In this document: piece after piece, positions 1 to 6,992 of the stretch
Layout: the number at the start of each line of letters is the position of its first letter
Position numbering within the stretch: position 1 is the first letter of the stretch
Assembly: GCA_040758525.1 (NCBI GenBank)
Contig: JBFLVQ010000088.1
Coordinates: 1 to 19,978 of the forward strand
Direction: 5' to 3'
Origin: JBFLVQ01 sp040758525
GTDB taxonomy: Bacteria > Acidobacteriota > Blastocatellia > Chloracidobacteriales > JADJPF01
Length of the DNA stretch: 19,978 nt
Position numbers and translations under genes: made by a program
Notes under the pieces: model-generated
Database searches by the model: none
What the model saw: the letters and a program-made list of their open reading frames with translations, nothing else
What the model was told of the DNA's origin: nothing

Positions 1-487
1 AGTCTTTGCTAGCTAGGTTTGAATATGAATTTATCGCTTCTAATGCTACTTTGCCACTTTCATCTATTCGTAATATTCCAGCTAAAACCGGCGATGGCAA
101 CTTTTTTATTGGAGAAAGTAACCTACCTTTCAAGATAAATAGACCATTGGGAGTAAATTCTTTAGTAAAAAACCCTCCATTTATTCCAACAATGGCGCCT
201 TTCTCCTCAGTGAGCTTAGCAACACTATGATAATCACTGAGATTGTTGGAAGGATTATCAACCAACTCTACTCTGTAAGCATCAGGCTGAAGTACTAGAA
301 CATGAGCAGTAAAATCTTTCACGATCTTCCTGTGGGATTGAAAAAGAAGTTTTCTATATTCACCTTTACTGGACTCTTTCAAAAGAATATTTTCTTGTAT
401 TGATACTTGCCAATCATTATCTGTTCCCCTAGTGGTGTTCTGATATGTAAGTAATAATAGACCGATCAATATCACAGATGCTCTCAT
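1..487 (-). CDS. Phosphodiester glycosidase (NAGPA-domain) protein, C-terminus outside the window
   Basis: I read this frame on the minus strand. It starts at the ATG at 487-485 and stays open for 162 codons to the left edge, so the 3' part of the gene is missing from the window. Residues 1-15 are hydrophobic (MRASVILIGLLLLTY) and look like a short signal peptide, implying export. Residues about 60-75 form a beta strand (AHVLVLQP), followed by a segment ending in VGINGGFF (100-107) and then NGLFILKGRLLSP (114-126). The GINGGFF motif followed by a statement of what is allowed or displayed is typical of the NAGPA / phosphodiester glycosidase family, which cleaves phosphodiester-linked sugars; bacterial members are often linked to exopolysaccharide or cell-wall turnover. 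The substrate cannot be inferred. Only a weak AGG precedes the ATG. The gene is divergent from the membrane glycosyltransferase at 666. Confidence 0.75.
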   Translation of the reverse strand, partial: MRASVILIGLLLLTYQNTTRGTDNDWQVSIQENILLKESSKGEYRKLLFQSHRKIVKDFTAHVLVLQPDAYRVELVDNPSNNLSDYHSVAKLTEEKGAIVGINGGFFTKEFTPNGLFILKGRLLSPIKKLPSPVLAGILRIDESGKVALEAINSYSNLASKD

Positions 488-582
488 GATCTTCAACCTG
501 CTTTCTAATAATCTTACTATATCTATTATGGTATTAACTTGATCCTATTCTAGCTACTCTTTTTTGATATTTTGTCGCTCCC

Positions 583-612
583 TTGCTAGTTGCTGATACA
601 GTAACATAGAAT
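583..612 (+). promoter_or_regulatory. Possible sigma-70-type promoter for the membrane glycosyltransferase gene
   Basis: TTGCTA at 583-588 and TAGAAT at 607-612 are separated by 18 nt. This matches the -35 consensus at 4 of 6 positions and the -10 consensus at 5 of 6. It would start transcription near 619 and leave a leader of about 47 nt. It lies in the 178-nt divergent gap (488-665), which otherwise shows nothing I can name. Confidence 0.3.
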
Positions 613-665
613 ATGCGCTAGCAATTATTTAGTACAGATTTGCTAAATCACTCTGATAAATTTTC

Positions 666-2078
666 ATGATGATTGTGCTATTAGCGATTTTACTAGTTTC
701 TGCAGTAGCCTATGGGGTGGCGGGATTTTGCCTTGCTAGCCTACCTGGTAGCACAGGTGTCTTTAATTTCCTTACTGTTTTTGCTGTTGCTTTTCTCTGT
801 TATATAGCTGCCTTGTTCGTGCTAGCGCGTTTGAAACAGATCCCATCTCAGCGTTTAATAATAATTATTCTTACCACTGCAGCACTATTTCGCTTATTAA
901 TATTACCAGCGGGGATGAGTGATGGTGCTTCTTGGGACAATCTCTACGGCGATCTAAGTGGACGAGCAGTAACTTTTGATCGCTTTCTTCTATATGATCA
1001 TGACGTCTGGCGTTATCTATGGGATGGTCATCAGCAGGCTGTAGGGCTCAATCCATACCGTTATTCGCCATCTCAATTAGAGCCTTATTCAACAGGTGTA
1101 TTTGCAGATGATCCTATGTTGGAAGAACGACTTTTTCCGGATGATACCTGGCGCGACATTTGGGAAAATATAAACTATCAGGAGATTCCTACACCATATC
1201 CACCATTGTTACAACTGTGCTTCCGTATTTCACATACGCTTGCTCCCGGAAGTATAGTCTGTTGGAAATTGATCTTAATACTAATTGATCTTTTATTATG
1301 TTTGGCACTAGCAATGCTGCTACGGGTACTCAATCTGCCGATCCATTATCTTGCTGCTTATGCTTGGAATCCCCTAGTGATCAAAGAACTGGCTGGATCC
1401 GCACATGCCGATGTAATTCCCGCGCTATTTATTGTGCTAGCATTGCTGGCATTTGTACAGGCTCGTACAGGTTGGGGGAGCGGGTTACTGGCGCTTGGTA
1501 TACTGGCCAAATTAAGTCCATTGGTACTACTACCATTTGTTTGGCGGCGTATGTCTTGGCGTGATCGTGCGATCTGCGCAGCGATTGTTAGCATCGGTTT
1601 TCTCCCCTTCATTAGTGTTGGTAAAGATTTTGTCAAAGGATTTTCGACCTATTCTCAGGAATGGATCTTCAATCCTGGAGTCTTTGAACTATTCCGTTGG
1701 ATTGCAGTAAAACTGGCGCCGACAATCAATCCTGCGCTACCTGCACGGGTTCTCTGCGCATTCTGTTATCTGATCTTAATGGTGGTGTTATTGAGACATC
1801 CAACCGTATCTGCACGCTCATTAGCAGAAAAATGGTTAATTGCATTAGGAGGATTACTCTTTTTTAGTGCCACGATTATGCCCTGGTACTTAATTTGGTT
1901 TCTTCCCTTGGCTGCACTATGTCGCCGACATGCCTGGTTAATCTATTCAGCGCTCTGTTTTCTCTCCTATTGGGTCTATATACGTGGTGATGGCAGCGAG
2001 GAAGCCTGGCGGCTTATTCTTACACATGGCGGCTTTTTATGCGCTTTTATCATAGAAGAGTGGCAGAGGTCGAATTGA
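666..2078 (+). CDS. Polytopic GT-C / DUF2029-type membrane glycosyltransferase (mannosyltransferase-like)
   Basis: The product is 470 residues with roughly ten or more hydrophobic segments, starting at the first residue. Between the first few helices and the rest is a long polar loop, about residues 85-180, with DHDVWRYLWDGHQQ (111-124) and NPYRYSP (129-135), then TPYPPLLQ (176-183). An acidic motif in the first large external loop followed by a YPP motif is typical of GT-C glycosyltransferases that use polyprenyl-phosphate sugars, such as DUF2029/GT87 and MptA/B-like mannosyltransferases. KLSPLVLLP (282-290) and PWYLIW (406-411) are further family-like helix motifs. The probable role is transfer of a sugar to an envelope glycan or lipid on the outer face of the membrane; donor and acceptor are unknown. 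Either of the two tandem ATGs (666 or 669) could be the start, and no clear Shine-Dalgarno sequence is visible. Confidence 0.7.
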   Translation: MMIVLLAILLVSAVAYGVAGFCLASLPGSTGVFNFLTVFAVAFLCYIAALFVLARLKQIPSQRLIIIILTTAALFRLLILPAGMSDGASWDNLYGDLSGRAVTFDRFLLYDHDVWRYLWDGHQQAVGLNPYRYSPSQLEPYSTGVFADDPMLEERLFPDDTWRDIWENINYQEIPTPYPPLLQLCFRISHTLAPGSIVCWKLILILIDLLLCLALAMLLRVLNLPIHYLAAYAWNPLVIKELAGSAHADVIPALFIVLALLAFVQARTGWGSGLLALGILAKLSPLVLLPFVWRRMSWRDRAICAAIVSIGFLPFISVGKDFVKGFSTYSQEWIFNPGVFELFRWIAVKLAPTINPALPARVLCAFCYLILMVVLLRHPTVSARSLAEKWLIALGGLLFFSATIMPWYLIWFLPLAALCRRHAWLIYSALCFLSYWVYIRGDGSEEAWRLILTHGGFLCAFIIEEWQRSN

Positions 2079-2144
2079 CGCTAGTGTGTGCCTCGTGCCA
2101 TACTCGTAGCGTAGGCGAGATCTTAATTTGGATTATTACTTGTT

Positions 2145-3218
2145 ATGCTTGATACAGAAACAGTGATCGCACAGGTGGAGAATTCAGAAGTGATCACGCC
2201 GGAACTGGCGCTAGAGATCATTACTGAACTACCTTCAGAAACACTCTTTACTCTTGCTGACGAGGTACGCCAGCGCTGGCATTCAGATCAGATCGTTACT
2301 TATGTTGTAGATCGCAATATCAACTACAGCAATATCTGCACCTCAGTCTGTACATTCTGCGCCTTCTATCGTAAGCCAGGCTCGCCAGAAGGCTATGTGC
2401 TCTCTTACGAAGAGATCTACCGTAAGGTTGAAGAGACACTGGCACTAGATGGCAGTGGCATATTGATGCAAGGAGGTCTGCATCCAGATCTGCCTTTTGA
2501 ATATTATGAAGATCTGCTGCGTCAGTTAAAGAGCCGTTATGGTATACATCTACATTGTTTCTCACCGCCTGAGATCGACAATTTTGCCAAGGTCTACCAT
2601 CTGAGTGTAGAACAAGTGTTGATAAGATTACGCGCGGCGGGATTAGATTCAATTCCTGGCGGTGGTGGTGAGATTCTCGTTGATGAGATACGCAAGCGGC
2701 GACGTACTGAATGCAATTCCAGCGAATGGCTATATGTAATGGAAGTAGCCCATAGCCTTGGCATTCCTACTACTGCGACAATGATGTTTGGTTTGGGCGA
2801 GACAATCCCACAGCGTATTGAACATCTAGAGAAATTGCGCTGCTTACAGGAGCGTACCGGCGGCTTCATCGCATTTATCCCTTGGACATTCCAACCTGAT
2901 AACACACCCTTAGGTAAACGCTTCCCAGATCGTATTCCTGGTATCGAGTATTTACGCTGGTTGGCGCTAGCGCGTATCTATCTACACAATATTCCAAATC
3001 TACAAGTCTCTTGGCTTACTCAAGGATTAGATGTAGGACGGCGGGGACTGCATTGCGGCGCCAACGATCTGGGCAGTACGATGATTGAAGAGAATGTGAT
3101 CTCACCTGCTGGTGCCAATCACAAGGCAACTGAACAGATACTACGCGATAGCATTATTGCTGAAGGCTTCACTCCTTGGAAGCGTAATGCCGCTTATCGT
3201 CGCCTATCGCCGCAATAG
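2145..3218 (+). CDS. mqnC: Cyclic dehypoxanthinyl futalosine synthase (radical SAM)
   Basis: The 357-residue product has the usual length for MqnC. It cyclises dehypoxanthine futalosine by radical chemistry in the futalosine route to menaquinone, in the cytoplasm. The 4Fe-4S-binding motif is C65-x3-C69-x2-C72 (CTSVCTFC), preceded by DRNINYSN and followed by AFYR, as in the MqnC/MqnE/CofH group. LMQGGLHPDLP (107-117), the glycine-rich PGGGGEILVD (171-180), MMFGLGET (213-220) and FIPWTFQPDNTPLG (244-257) all fit MqnC better than MqnE. No other mqn gene is next to it, so the rest of the pathway must be elsewhere. The ATG at 2145 has only a weak purine stretch upstream. The gene ends 1 nt from the convergent ytxJ gene, with no obvious terminator between them. 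Confidence 0.92.
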   Translation: MLDTETVIAQVENSEVITPELALEIITELPSETLFTLADEVRQRWHSDQIVTYVVDRNINYSNICTSVCTFCAFYRKPGSPEGYVLSYEEIYRKVEETLALDGSGILMQGGLHPDLPFEYYEDLLRQLKSRYGIHLHCFSPPEIDNFAKVYHLSVEQVLIRLRAAGLDSIPGGGGEILVDEIRKRRRTECNSSEWLYVMEVAHSLGIPTTATMMFGLGETIPQRIEHLEKLRCLQERTGGFIAFIPWTFQPDNTPLGKRFPDRIPGIEYLRWLALARIYLHNIPNLQVSWLTQGLDVGRRGLHCGANDLGSTMIEENVISPAGANHKATEQILRDSIIAEGFTPWKRNAAYRRLSPQ

Positions 3219-3219
3219 A

Positions 3220-3582
3220 CTATTTTAATTGATTCTTCTCTAGCGCTTCGGCAATCGAGGTACCCGTAATGCTGAAGTGTGAAGCATTCCAGATAGCACG
3301 GCCCTCTGACACCAGAATAACTTGTGGGGATTCATGCTCTACATTCAAGCGTTCTGCTACTAAGTTTGAGACATCACGAGCATGCTGTACCAGTATTAAC
3401 CAGTAATCGACATTGTCTGATGCGGCATTATTGACGTGTTGTTGCATCACCTCATAAGCACGTGCACTGATCGGACAGGTTAGACTGTGTTTGAAGATTA
3501 GTTGTCCCCGCTTGGCTGATGCCGCTAATACTTGCTCTAGCGCCTCTGCGCTGGTTAGTTCAGTCAATTCCACTGTCGACAT
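3220..3582 (-). CDS. ytxJ: Monothiol bacilliredoxin, YtxJ family (DUF2847)
   Basis: This is a 120-residue thioredoxin-fold protein. FKHSLTCPIS (30-39) holds the single active cysteine C36 in the TCPIS motif, and HESPQVIL (83-90) supplies the cis-proline region; both are hallmarks of the YtxJ family. YtxJ proteins are thought to remove bacillithiol from S-bacillithiolated protein cysteines, so the host probably makes bacillithiol. That is inferred from the family, since no bsh gene is in the window. The ATG at 3582-3580 has a good Shine-Dalgarno, GAAGGA on the minus strand (3593-3588), 5 nt away. There is no second cysteine near the active site, so a dithiol mechanism is unlikely. It is transcribed alone and converges on mqnC. 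Confidence 0.88.
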   Translation of the reverse strand: MSTVELTELTSAEALEQVLAASAKRGQLIFKHSLTCPISARAYEVMQQHVNNAASDNVDYWLILVQHARDVSNLVAERLNVEHESPQVILVSEGRAIWNASHFSITGTSIAEALEKNQLK

Positions 3583-3712
3583 AACGGTCCTTCTCGTTCC
3601 TTTTGCCTTTGGTTAGATAATTCTTATTACCTACACTTTTGCCCAAGAGTATCTCAAAATAACATGCATCTATGCAAAGGGAAAATCAGTCCAACGGAAT
3701 CCTACAGACCAG

Positions 3713-3744
3713 TAAAAAAAGGCCGCCCTGAAGGGAGGCGGCCA
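3713..3744 (-). terminator. Strong rho-independent terminator on the minus strand with no gene upstream of it
   Basis: The arms GGCCGCC (3721-3727) and GGCGGCC (3737-3743) form a 7-bp all-GC stem with a 9-nt loop. Seven A residues (3714-3720) lie on the left, so on the minus strand the hairpin is followed by seven U residues. It can only stop transcription moving leftwards, towards ytxJ, yet I see no minus-strand gene between it and top6B. Confidence 0.7.
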
Positions 3745-3769
3745 TTGCTAGGAACAGCTTAAAGTAGAC

Positions 3770-3792
3770 ACTAACCATGCAATTTGGTTAGT
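3770..3792. repeat. Inverted repeat 1 of three upstream of top6B
   Basis: ACTAACC (3770-3776) and GGTTAGT (3786-3792) are exact inverted copies separated by 9 nt. With the next two elements it shares an ACC...GGT-type half-site. It could be an operator half-site pair or an RNA hairpin. Confidence 0.5.
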
Positions 3793-3824
3793 AGCAGTTA
3801 TACCACAGCAATAATACTTTAGCA

Positions 3825-3838
3825 ACCATAATTATGGT
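3825..3838. repeat. Inverted repeat 2: perfect 14-bp palindrome
   Basis: ACCATAATTATGGT reads the same on both strands with no spacer. A spacerless palindrome is a better candidate for a dimeric DNA-binding protein than for an RNA hairpin. It sits about 130 nt upstream of the predicted top6B -10 box. Confidence 0.5.
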
Positions 3839-3857
3839 AAGAATATTGAAAAAAGAA

Positions 3858-3878
3858 ACTACCACAAAAAATGGTAGT
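3858..3878 (-). repeat. Inverted repeat 3, terminator-like on the minus strand
   Basis: ACTACCA (3858-3864) and TGGTAGT (3872-3878) form a 7-bp stem with a 7-nt A-rich loop. On the minus strand the stem is followed by a U-rich run (TTTCTTTTTTC), so it could act as a second, weaker minus-strand terminator, or as another operator of the same family as the two repeats to its left. Confidence 0.45.
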
Positions 3879-3939
3879 CAGTTTAGTATCATACATCTAT
3901 ATACTGGATAAACTCCTTTTTAGTGATGATAATGCGCAG

Positions 3940-3969
3940 TTGCCTTGGGTATCTGCCCTCGGTTATAAT
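3940..3969 (+). promoter_or_regulatory. Predicted promoter of the top6B-top6A operon
   Basis: TTGCCT (3940-3945) and a perfect TATAAT (3964-3969) are 18 nt apart. Transcription would start near 3976, giving a leader of about 40 nt before the start codon at 4017. Confidence 0.5.
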
Positions 3970-4016
3970 TTCACACCTGTTTTACATTAAACTTTGCCAA
4001 CTAGCGGGAGGATGTA

Positions 4017-5696
4017 TTGAGCACAAAACGCGCCCGAGATGTAGCTATTACTACAGTTAAGGCAGATAATGAGACTAAAGCAGGAGCGGCAACCAGTGAA
4101 AGCAGTACGGCTGAGTCCGCTGCCGCCACAGGTCAGTCTCCCGCACGACGTGCCAGTGCTGCAGAGTTGGCGACACGCCAGCGTGAGATATCTATTTCTG
4201 AATTTTTTACCAAAAATCGGCATCTGCTCGGTTTTGATAATCCTCAGAAGGCACTGCTAACAACCGTGAAGGAGGCAGTTGATAATTCGCTTGATGCTTG
4301 CGAAGAGGCCGGCATATTGCCTGATATACTGGTCGATATCGAGCAACTTGCAGAAGACCGCTTCCGTGTAATAATCGAGGACAATGGGCCCGGTATTGTA
4401 AAGGCACAGGTACCAAAGATCTTTGGCAAGCTGCTCTATGGATCGAAATTTCATGCTATGCGGCAATCAAGAGGACAGCAAGGTATAGGTATTTCGGCGG
4501 CTGGTATGTATGGTCAACTTACTACCGGCAAGTCGATCATAATTACCTCACGTACTGGCCCGCGTAAGGAAGCACACCATATTGAGCTAGTACTCGATAT
4601 GCGTAAAAACGAGCCTAAGATCCTTAAAGATACAGTTGTAACCTGGGATCAACCCCACGGTACACGTGTAGAGTTAGAACTGCAAGGCACTTACCGTAAA
4701 GGTGCACGCTCAGTCGATGAGTATATCTCACAAACCGCAGTGGCAAACCCACATGCACGTATTCGCTACAAAGCCCCCAAGAGTGAAATTCAGGTCTTCG
4801 AGCGTGCCGTTGAACAATTGCCGCCACATCCTGCCGAGATCAAGCCACATCCTTATGGTGTTGAGTTAGGGATGTTGATCAAGATGATGCACGAAACCAA
4901 GAGCACGCATTTGAAGGTAGCGCTACAGACCGACTTCTCGCGAGTCTCAACAAAGGTTGCAGATGAGATCTGTAAGCTTGCTGGCATCTCGCCTAAAGCT
5001 GCCCCTCGTGCACTTACACCTGCACAGATTGAGGGACTGCACCGTACTATCTCGCAAGTCAAAATTATGGCGCCGCCCACCAACTGTATTGTGCCAATTG
5101 GTGAAGAGCAGATCCTGGCAGGTCTTAAGCAGCAATTCCAAGCTGAATTCTTTACTGCGATCACACGCCCACCGGCTGTCTATCGTGGTAACCCTTTTCA
5201 GATCGAGGTAGGATTGGCTTATGGTGGCCAACTTCCTGGGGATGGCTTAATAAATATTCTACGCTTCGCTAATCGTGTACCACTACTCTATCAGCAGTCG
5301 GCTTGTGCCACCTTCAAAGCAATAATAAGCGTAGAATGGCGCAATTATAATGTACAACAGTCGCGTGGCGCATTGCCTAGTGGACCTATCGTGGCCTTTG
5401 TGCATATTGCCAGTGTGTGGGTGCCCTTCACTTCTGAATCTAAAGAGGCGATTGCTTCTTATCCAGAGATCCTTAAGGAGATGCGGCTGGCATTGCAAGA
5501 AGCGGCACGTCGTCTTTCCGCTTTTATACGGCGTGGCCATAGACTCGCTGAAGAACATAAGAAGCGTTCCTATATCGAAAAATATATTCCTGTTATTGGT
5601 GAGTCGCTACAGAACATACTAACGCTTAATGATCGGCAACGTGAGCGGGCCACCGCTGCGCTCGTCGATATCCTGGAAAGGAGCCGTAAGAATTAA
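4017..5696 (+). CDS. top6B: DNA topoisomerase VI subunit B (ATPase and transducer)
   Basis: The 559-residue product is the GHKL ATPase subunit of topoisomerase VI, a type IIB enzyme that passes one DNA duplex through a double-strand break. ATP-site motifs are visible: TVKEAVDNSLDA (83-94, with E86 and N90), EDNGPGI (121-127) and GQQGIGISAAGMYG (153-166). A helix-two-turn-helix region follows near 310-345, then the transducer domain with WRNYNVQQSRGALP (441-454). The core normally starts at a stretch like ATRQREISISEFF, here about residue 52. The first 50 residues are therefore an extra tail rich in Ala, Ser and Thr. The start is a TTG at 4017, chosen because GGGAGG (4006-4011) lies 5 nt upstream and no in-frame ATG precedes the ATP-binding domain. 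The top6A gene follows after 3 nt. Topoisomerase VI is standard in archaea and plants and uncommon in bacteria. Confidence 0.95.
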   Translation: MSTKRARDVAITTVKADNETKAGAATSESSTAESAAATGQSPARRASAAELATRQREISISEFFTKNRHLLGFDNPQKALLTTVKEAVDNSLDACEEAGILPDILVDIEQLAEDRFRVIIEDNGPGIVKAQVPKIFGKLLYGSKFHAMRQSRGQQGIGISAAGMYGQLTTGKSIIITSRTGPRKEAHHIELVLDMRKNEPKILKDTVVTWDQPHGTRVELELQGTYRKGARSVDEYISQTAVANPHARIRYKAPKSEIQVFERAVEQLPPHPAEIKPHPYGVELGMLIKMMHETKSTHLKVALQTDFSRVSTKVADEICKLAGISPKAAPRALTPAQIEGLHRTISQVKIMAPPTNCIVPIGEEQILAGLKQQFQAEFFTAITRPPAVYRGNPFQIEVGLAYGGQLPGDGLINILRFANRVPLLYQQSACATFKAIISVEWRNYNVQQSRGALPSGPIVAFVHIASVWVPFTSESKEAIASYPEILKEMRLALQEAARRLSAFIRRGHRLAEEHKKRSYIEKYIPVIGESLQNILTLNDRQRERATAALVDILERSRKN

Positions 5697-5699
5697 GCC

Positions 5700-6860
5700 A
5701 TGCCAAAGAAGAAGACTACTGTAACCGAACCCCAGACGCGTACACGTACCAAGGCGATTGATAAGTTTGATCGCCTCACTTTGGAACAGATCCGTGATGC
5801 TGCTCAAGAGATTCATGGATCGATCTTAAAGGGGCGCAAACCAGAACTGAAGTTTCCTTTGCGTGCCCTTTCCAATGTGCGCTACTCGAAACAGCAAGGC
5901 TACTTCGAGATTGGCCGCCAAAAGAAGAGCCGTACTCTTACTGTAAGTACTGTTAAAGCGTTTGCACAGACGCTTAAGATGATGGAGCTCTCCAAAGCAT
6001 TGGTTGAGACTGACGACTTTGCCACCAAACGCGATGCCTACTATCAATCTAAAAACTGGGGTGAAGCAAAGTTTGATGAACAGGTTGAGTCTGATACCGT
6101 GATGGATGATATTGAGGCGATGTTCTCACTGCATGGTATCAATCGTGAGCAGTTACGCTTCTATCCTGAGGAACACGGTGGCGCCGTAGCAGGTGAACTG
6201 CTGGTTGTTGATCGCGATCCACAGACAGGTGAGCGTATTGAGATCGATTGCACACGCTTTGGCACAGGCTCCTACTCAATACCACATTCGGTTGAGCATT
6301 TAGAGTTTCATACACGCGCTCAATTTATCCTGGTTATCGAAACCGGTGGTATGTATCAACGTCTACAGAACCATAAATACTGGCAACTGGCCAATTGTAT
6401 ACTAGTCGAGATGGGTGGTGTGCCGACACGCGCCACACGCCGCTTTATACGGCGACTAAGCGATACTGCGGGTATTCCTGTCTATGCCTTTGTTGATTGT
6501 GATCCATATGGTATCTCAAACATCTATCGCACTCTAAAAGTAGGCTCAGGTAATGCTGCTCACATTAACCAGTTCTTCTGTGTACCACAAGCTCGCTTCC
6601 TAGGTGTAACTCCACAAGACATTATCGATTACAAGCTACCTACCCATCCACTCAAGGATGTGGATATCAAACGTGCCAAAGATGCGCTCAAGAATGACCC
6701 TTTCTTCAAAGAGCATAAGGAATGGGCGCGCGCTATCGATCAACTATTGGATCTTAAGGTGAGAGCAGAACAGCAGGCACTTGCCAAGTGGGGACTCAAT
6801 TTTGTTATTGATCGTTACTTGCCAGAAAAACTTCGAGATGCCAAGAGATTTTTGCCTTAA
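5700..6860 (+). CDS. top6A: DNA topoisomerase VI subunit A (Spo11-like cleavage subunit)
   Basis: The 386-residue product is the DNA-cleaving subunit and pairs with the upstream ATPase subunit as an A2B2 complex. The winged-helix (5Y-CAP) domain carries ATKRDAYYQSKNWGE (108-122); one of the tyrosines 114/115, probably the second, attacks DNA to form the 5'-phosphotyrosyl bond. The Toprim domain follows, with LVIETGGMY (211-219; E214 as metal ligand) and FVDCDPYG (264-271; D266 and D268). The length matches archaeal Top6A (about 360-390 residues), and the protein looks intact. The ATG is 3 nt after the top6B stop. AAGGAG (5678-5683) is too far away (16 nt) to act as a normal ribosome binding site, so translation is probably coupled to top6B. 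The first 20 residues are basic and Thr-rich. Confidence 0.95.
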   Translation: MPKKKTTVTEPQTRTRTKAIDKFDRLTLEQIRDAAQEIHGSILKGRKPELKFPLRALSNVRYSKQQGYFEIGRQKKSRTLTVSTVKAFAQTLKMMELSKALVETDDFATKRDAYYQSKNWGEAKFDEQVESDTVMDDIEAMFSLHGINREQLRFYPEEHGGAVAGELLVVDRDPQTGERIEIDCTRFGTGSYSIPHSVEHLEFHTRAQFILVIETGGMYQRLQNHKYWQLANCILVEMGGVPTRATRRFIRRLSDTAGIPVYAFVDCDPYGISNIYRTLKVGSGNAAHINQFFCVPQARFLGVTPQDIIDYKLPTHPLKDVDIKRAKDALKNDPFFKEHKEWARAIDQLLDLKVRAEQQALAKWGLNFVIDRYLPEKLRDAKRFLP

Positions 6861-6920
6861 CGCAAGCGGTAAGAATGTGATAATGATTGGTACGGGCAAT
6901 AATGCCCCCATTCCTGTAGT

Positions 6921-6966
6921 GAGGAGGATTTCATTGCCGATTGCAGATAGGGAAATATTCAGGTGA
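6921..6966 (+). other. Orphan strong ribosome binding site with a 10-codon frame
   Basis: GAGGAGG (6921-6927) is one of the best Shine-Dalgarno matches in the window. Six nt downstream is a TTG (6934), which opens only 10 codons (MPIADREIFR if initiated) before TGA at 6964-6966. It lies just after top6A in the same orientation. It may be chance, a leader peptide, or the remnant of a lost third operon gene. Confidence 0.25.
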
Positions 6967-6992
6967 GTTTAATCGTGGTAATAGATCGATAC

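Larger units (their letters stand above)
3583..4016. other. 434-nt non-coding stretch between ytxJ and top6B
   Basis: No convincing gene is present on either strand. The longest start-to-stop frame I tried on the minus strand is about 25 codons (from ATG at about 3895) and has no ribosome binding site at a normal distance. The stretch holds, from left to right, the ytxJ 5' side, an orphan minus-strand terminator (3713-3744), three inverted repeats (3770-3792, 3825-3838, 3858-3878), and the top6B promoter and ribosome binding site. Confidence 0.6.

Noticed and set aside
6..230. 74-codon plus-strand open frame at the left edge
   Set aside because: It is antisense to the minus-strand NAGPA-domain gene, whose GINGGFF motif and signal peptide make that strand the coding one.
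4012..4020. ATG TAT TGA as a two-codon leader frame before top6B
   Set aside because: The ATG directly follows the GGGAGG with no spacer, too close to be used; the TTG at 4017 has the right distance.
6894..6907. Hairpin GGGCA-ATAA-TGCCC after top6A
   Set aside because: The stem is only 5 bp and no U tract follows on either strand, so it is not a convincing terminator.
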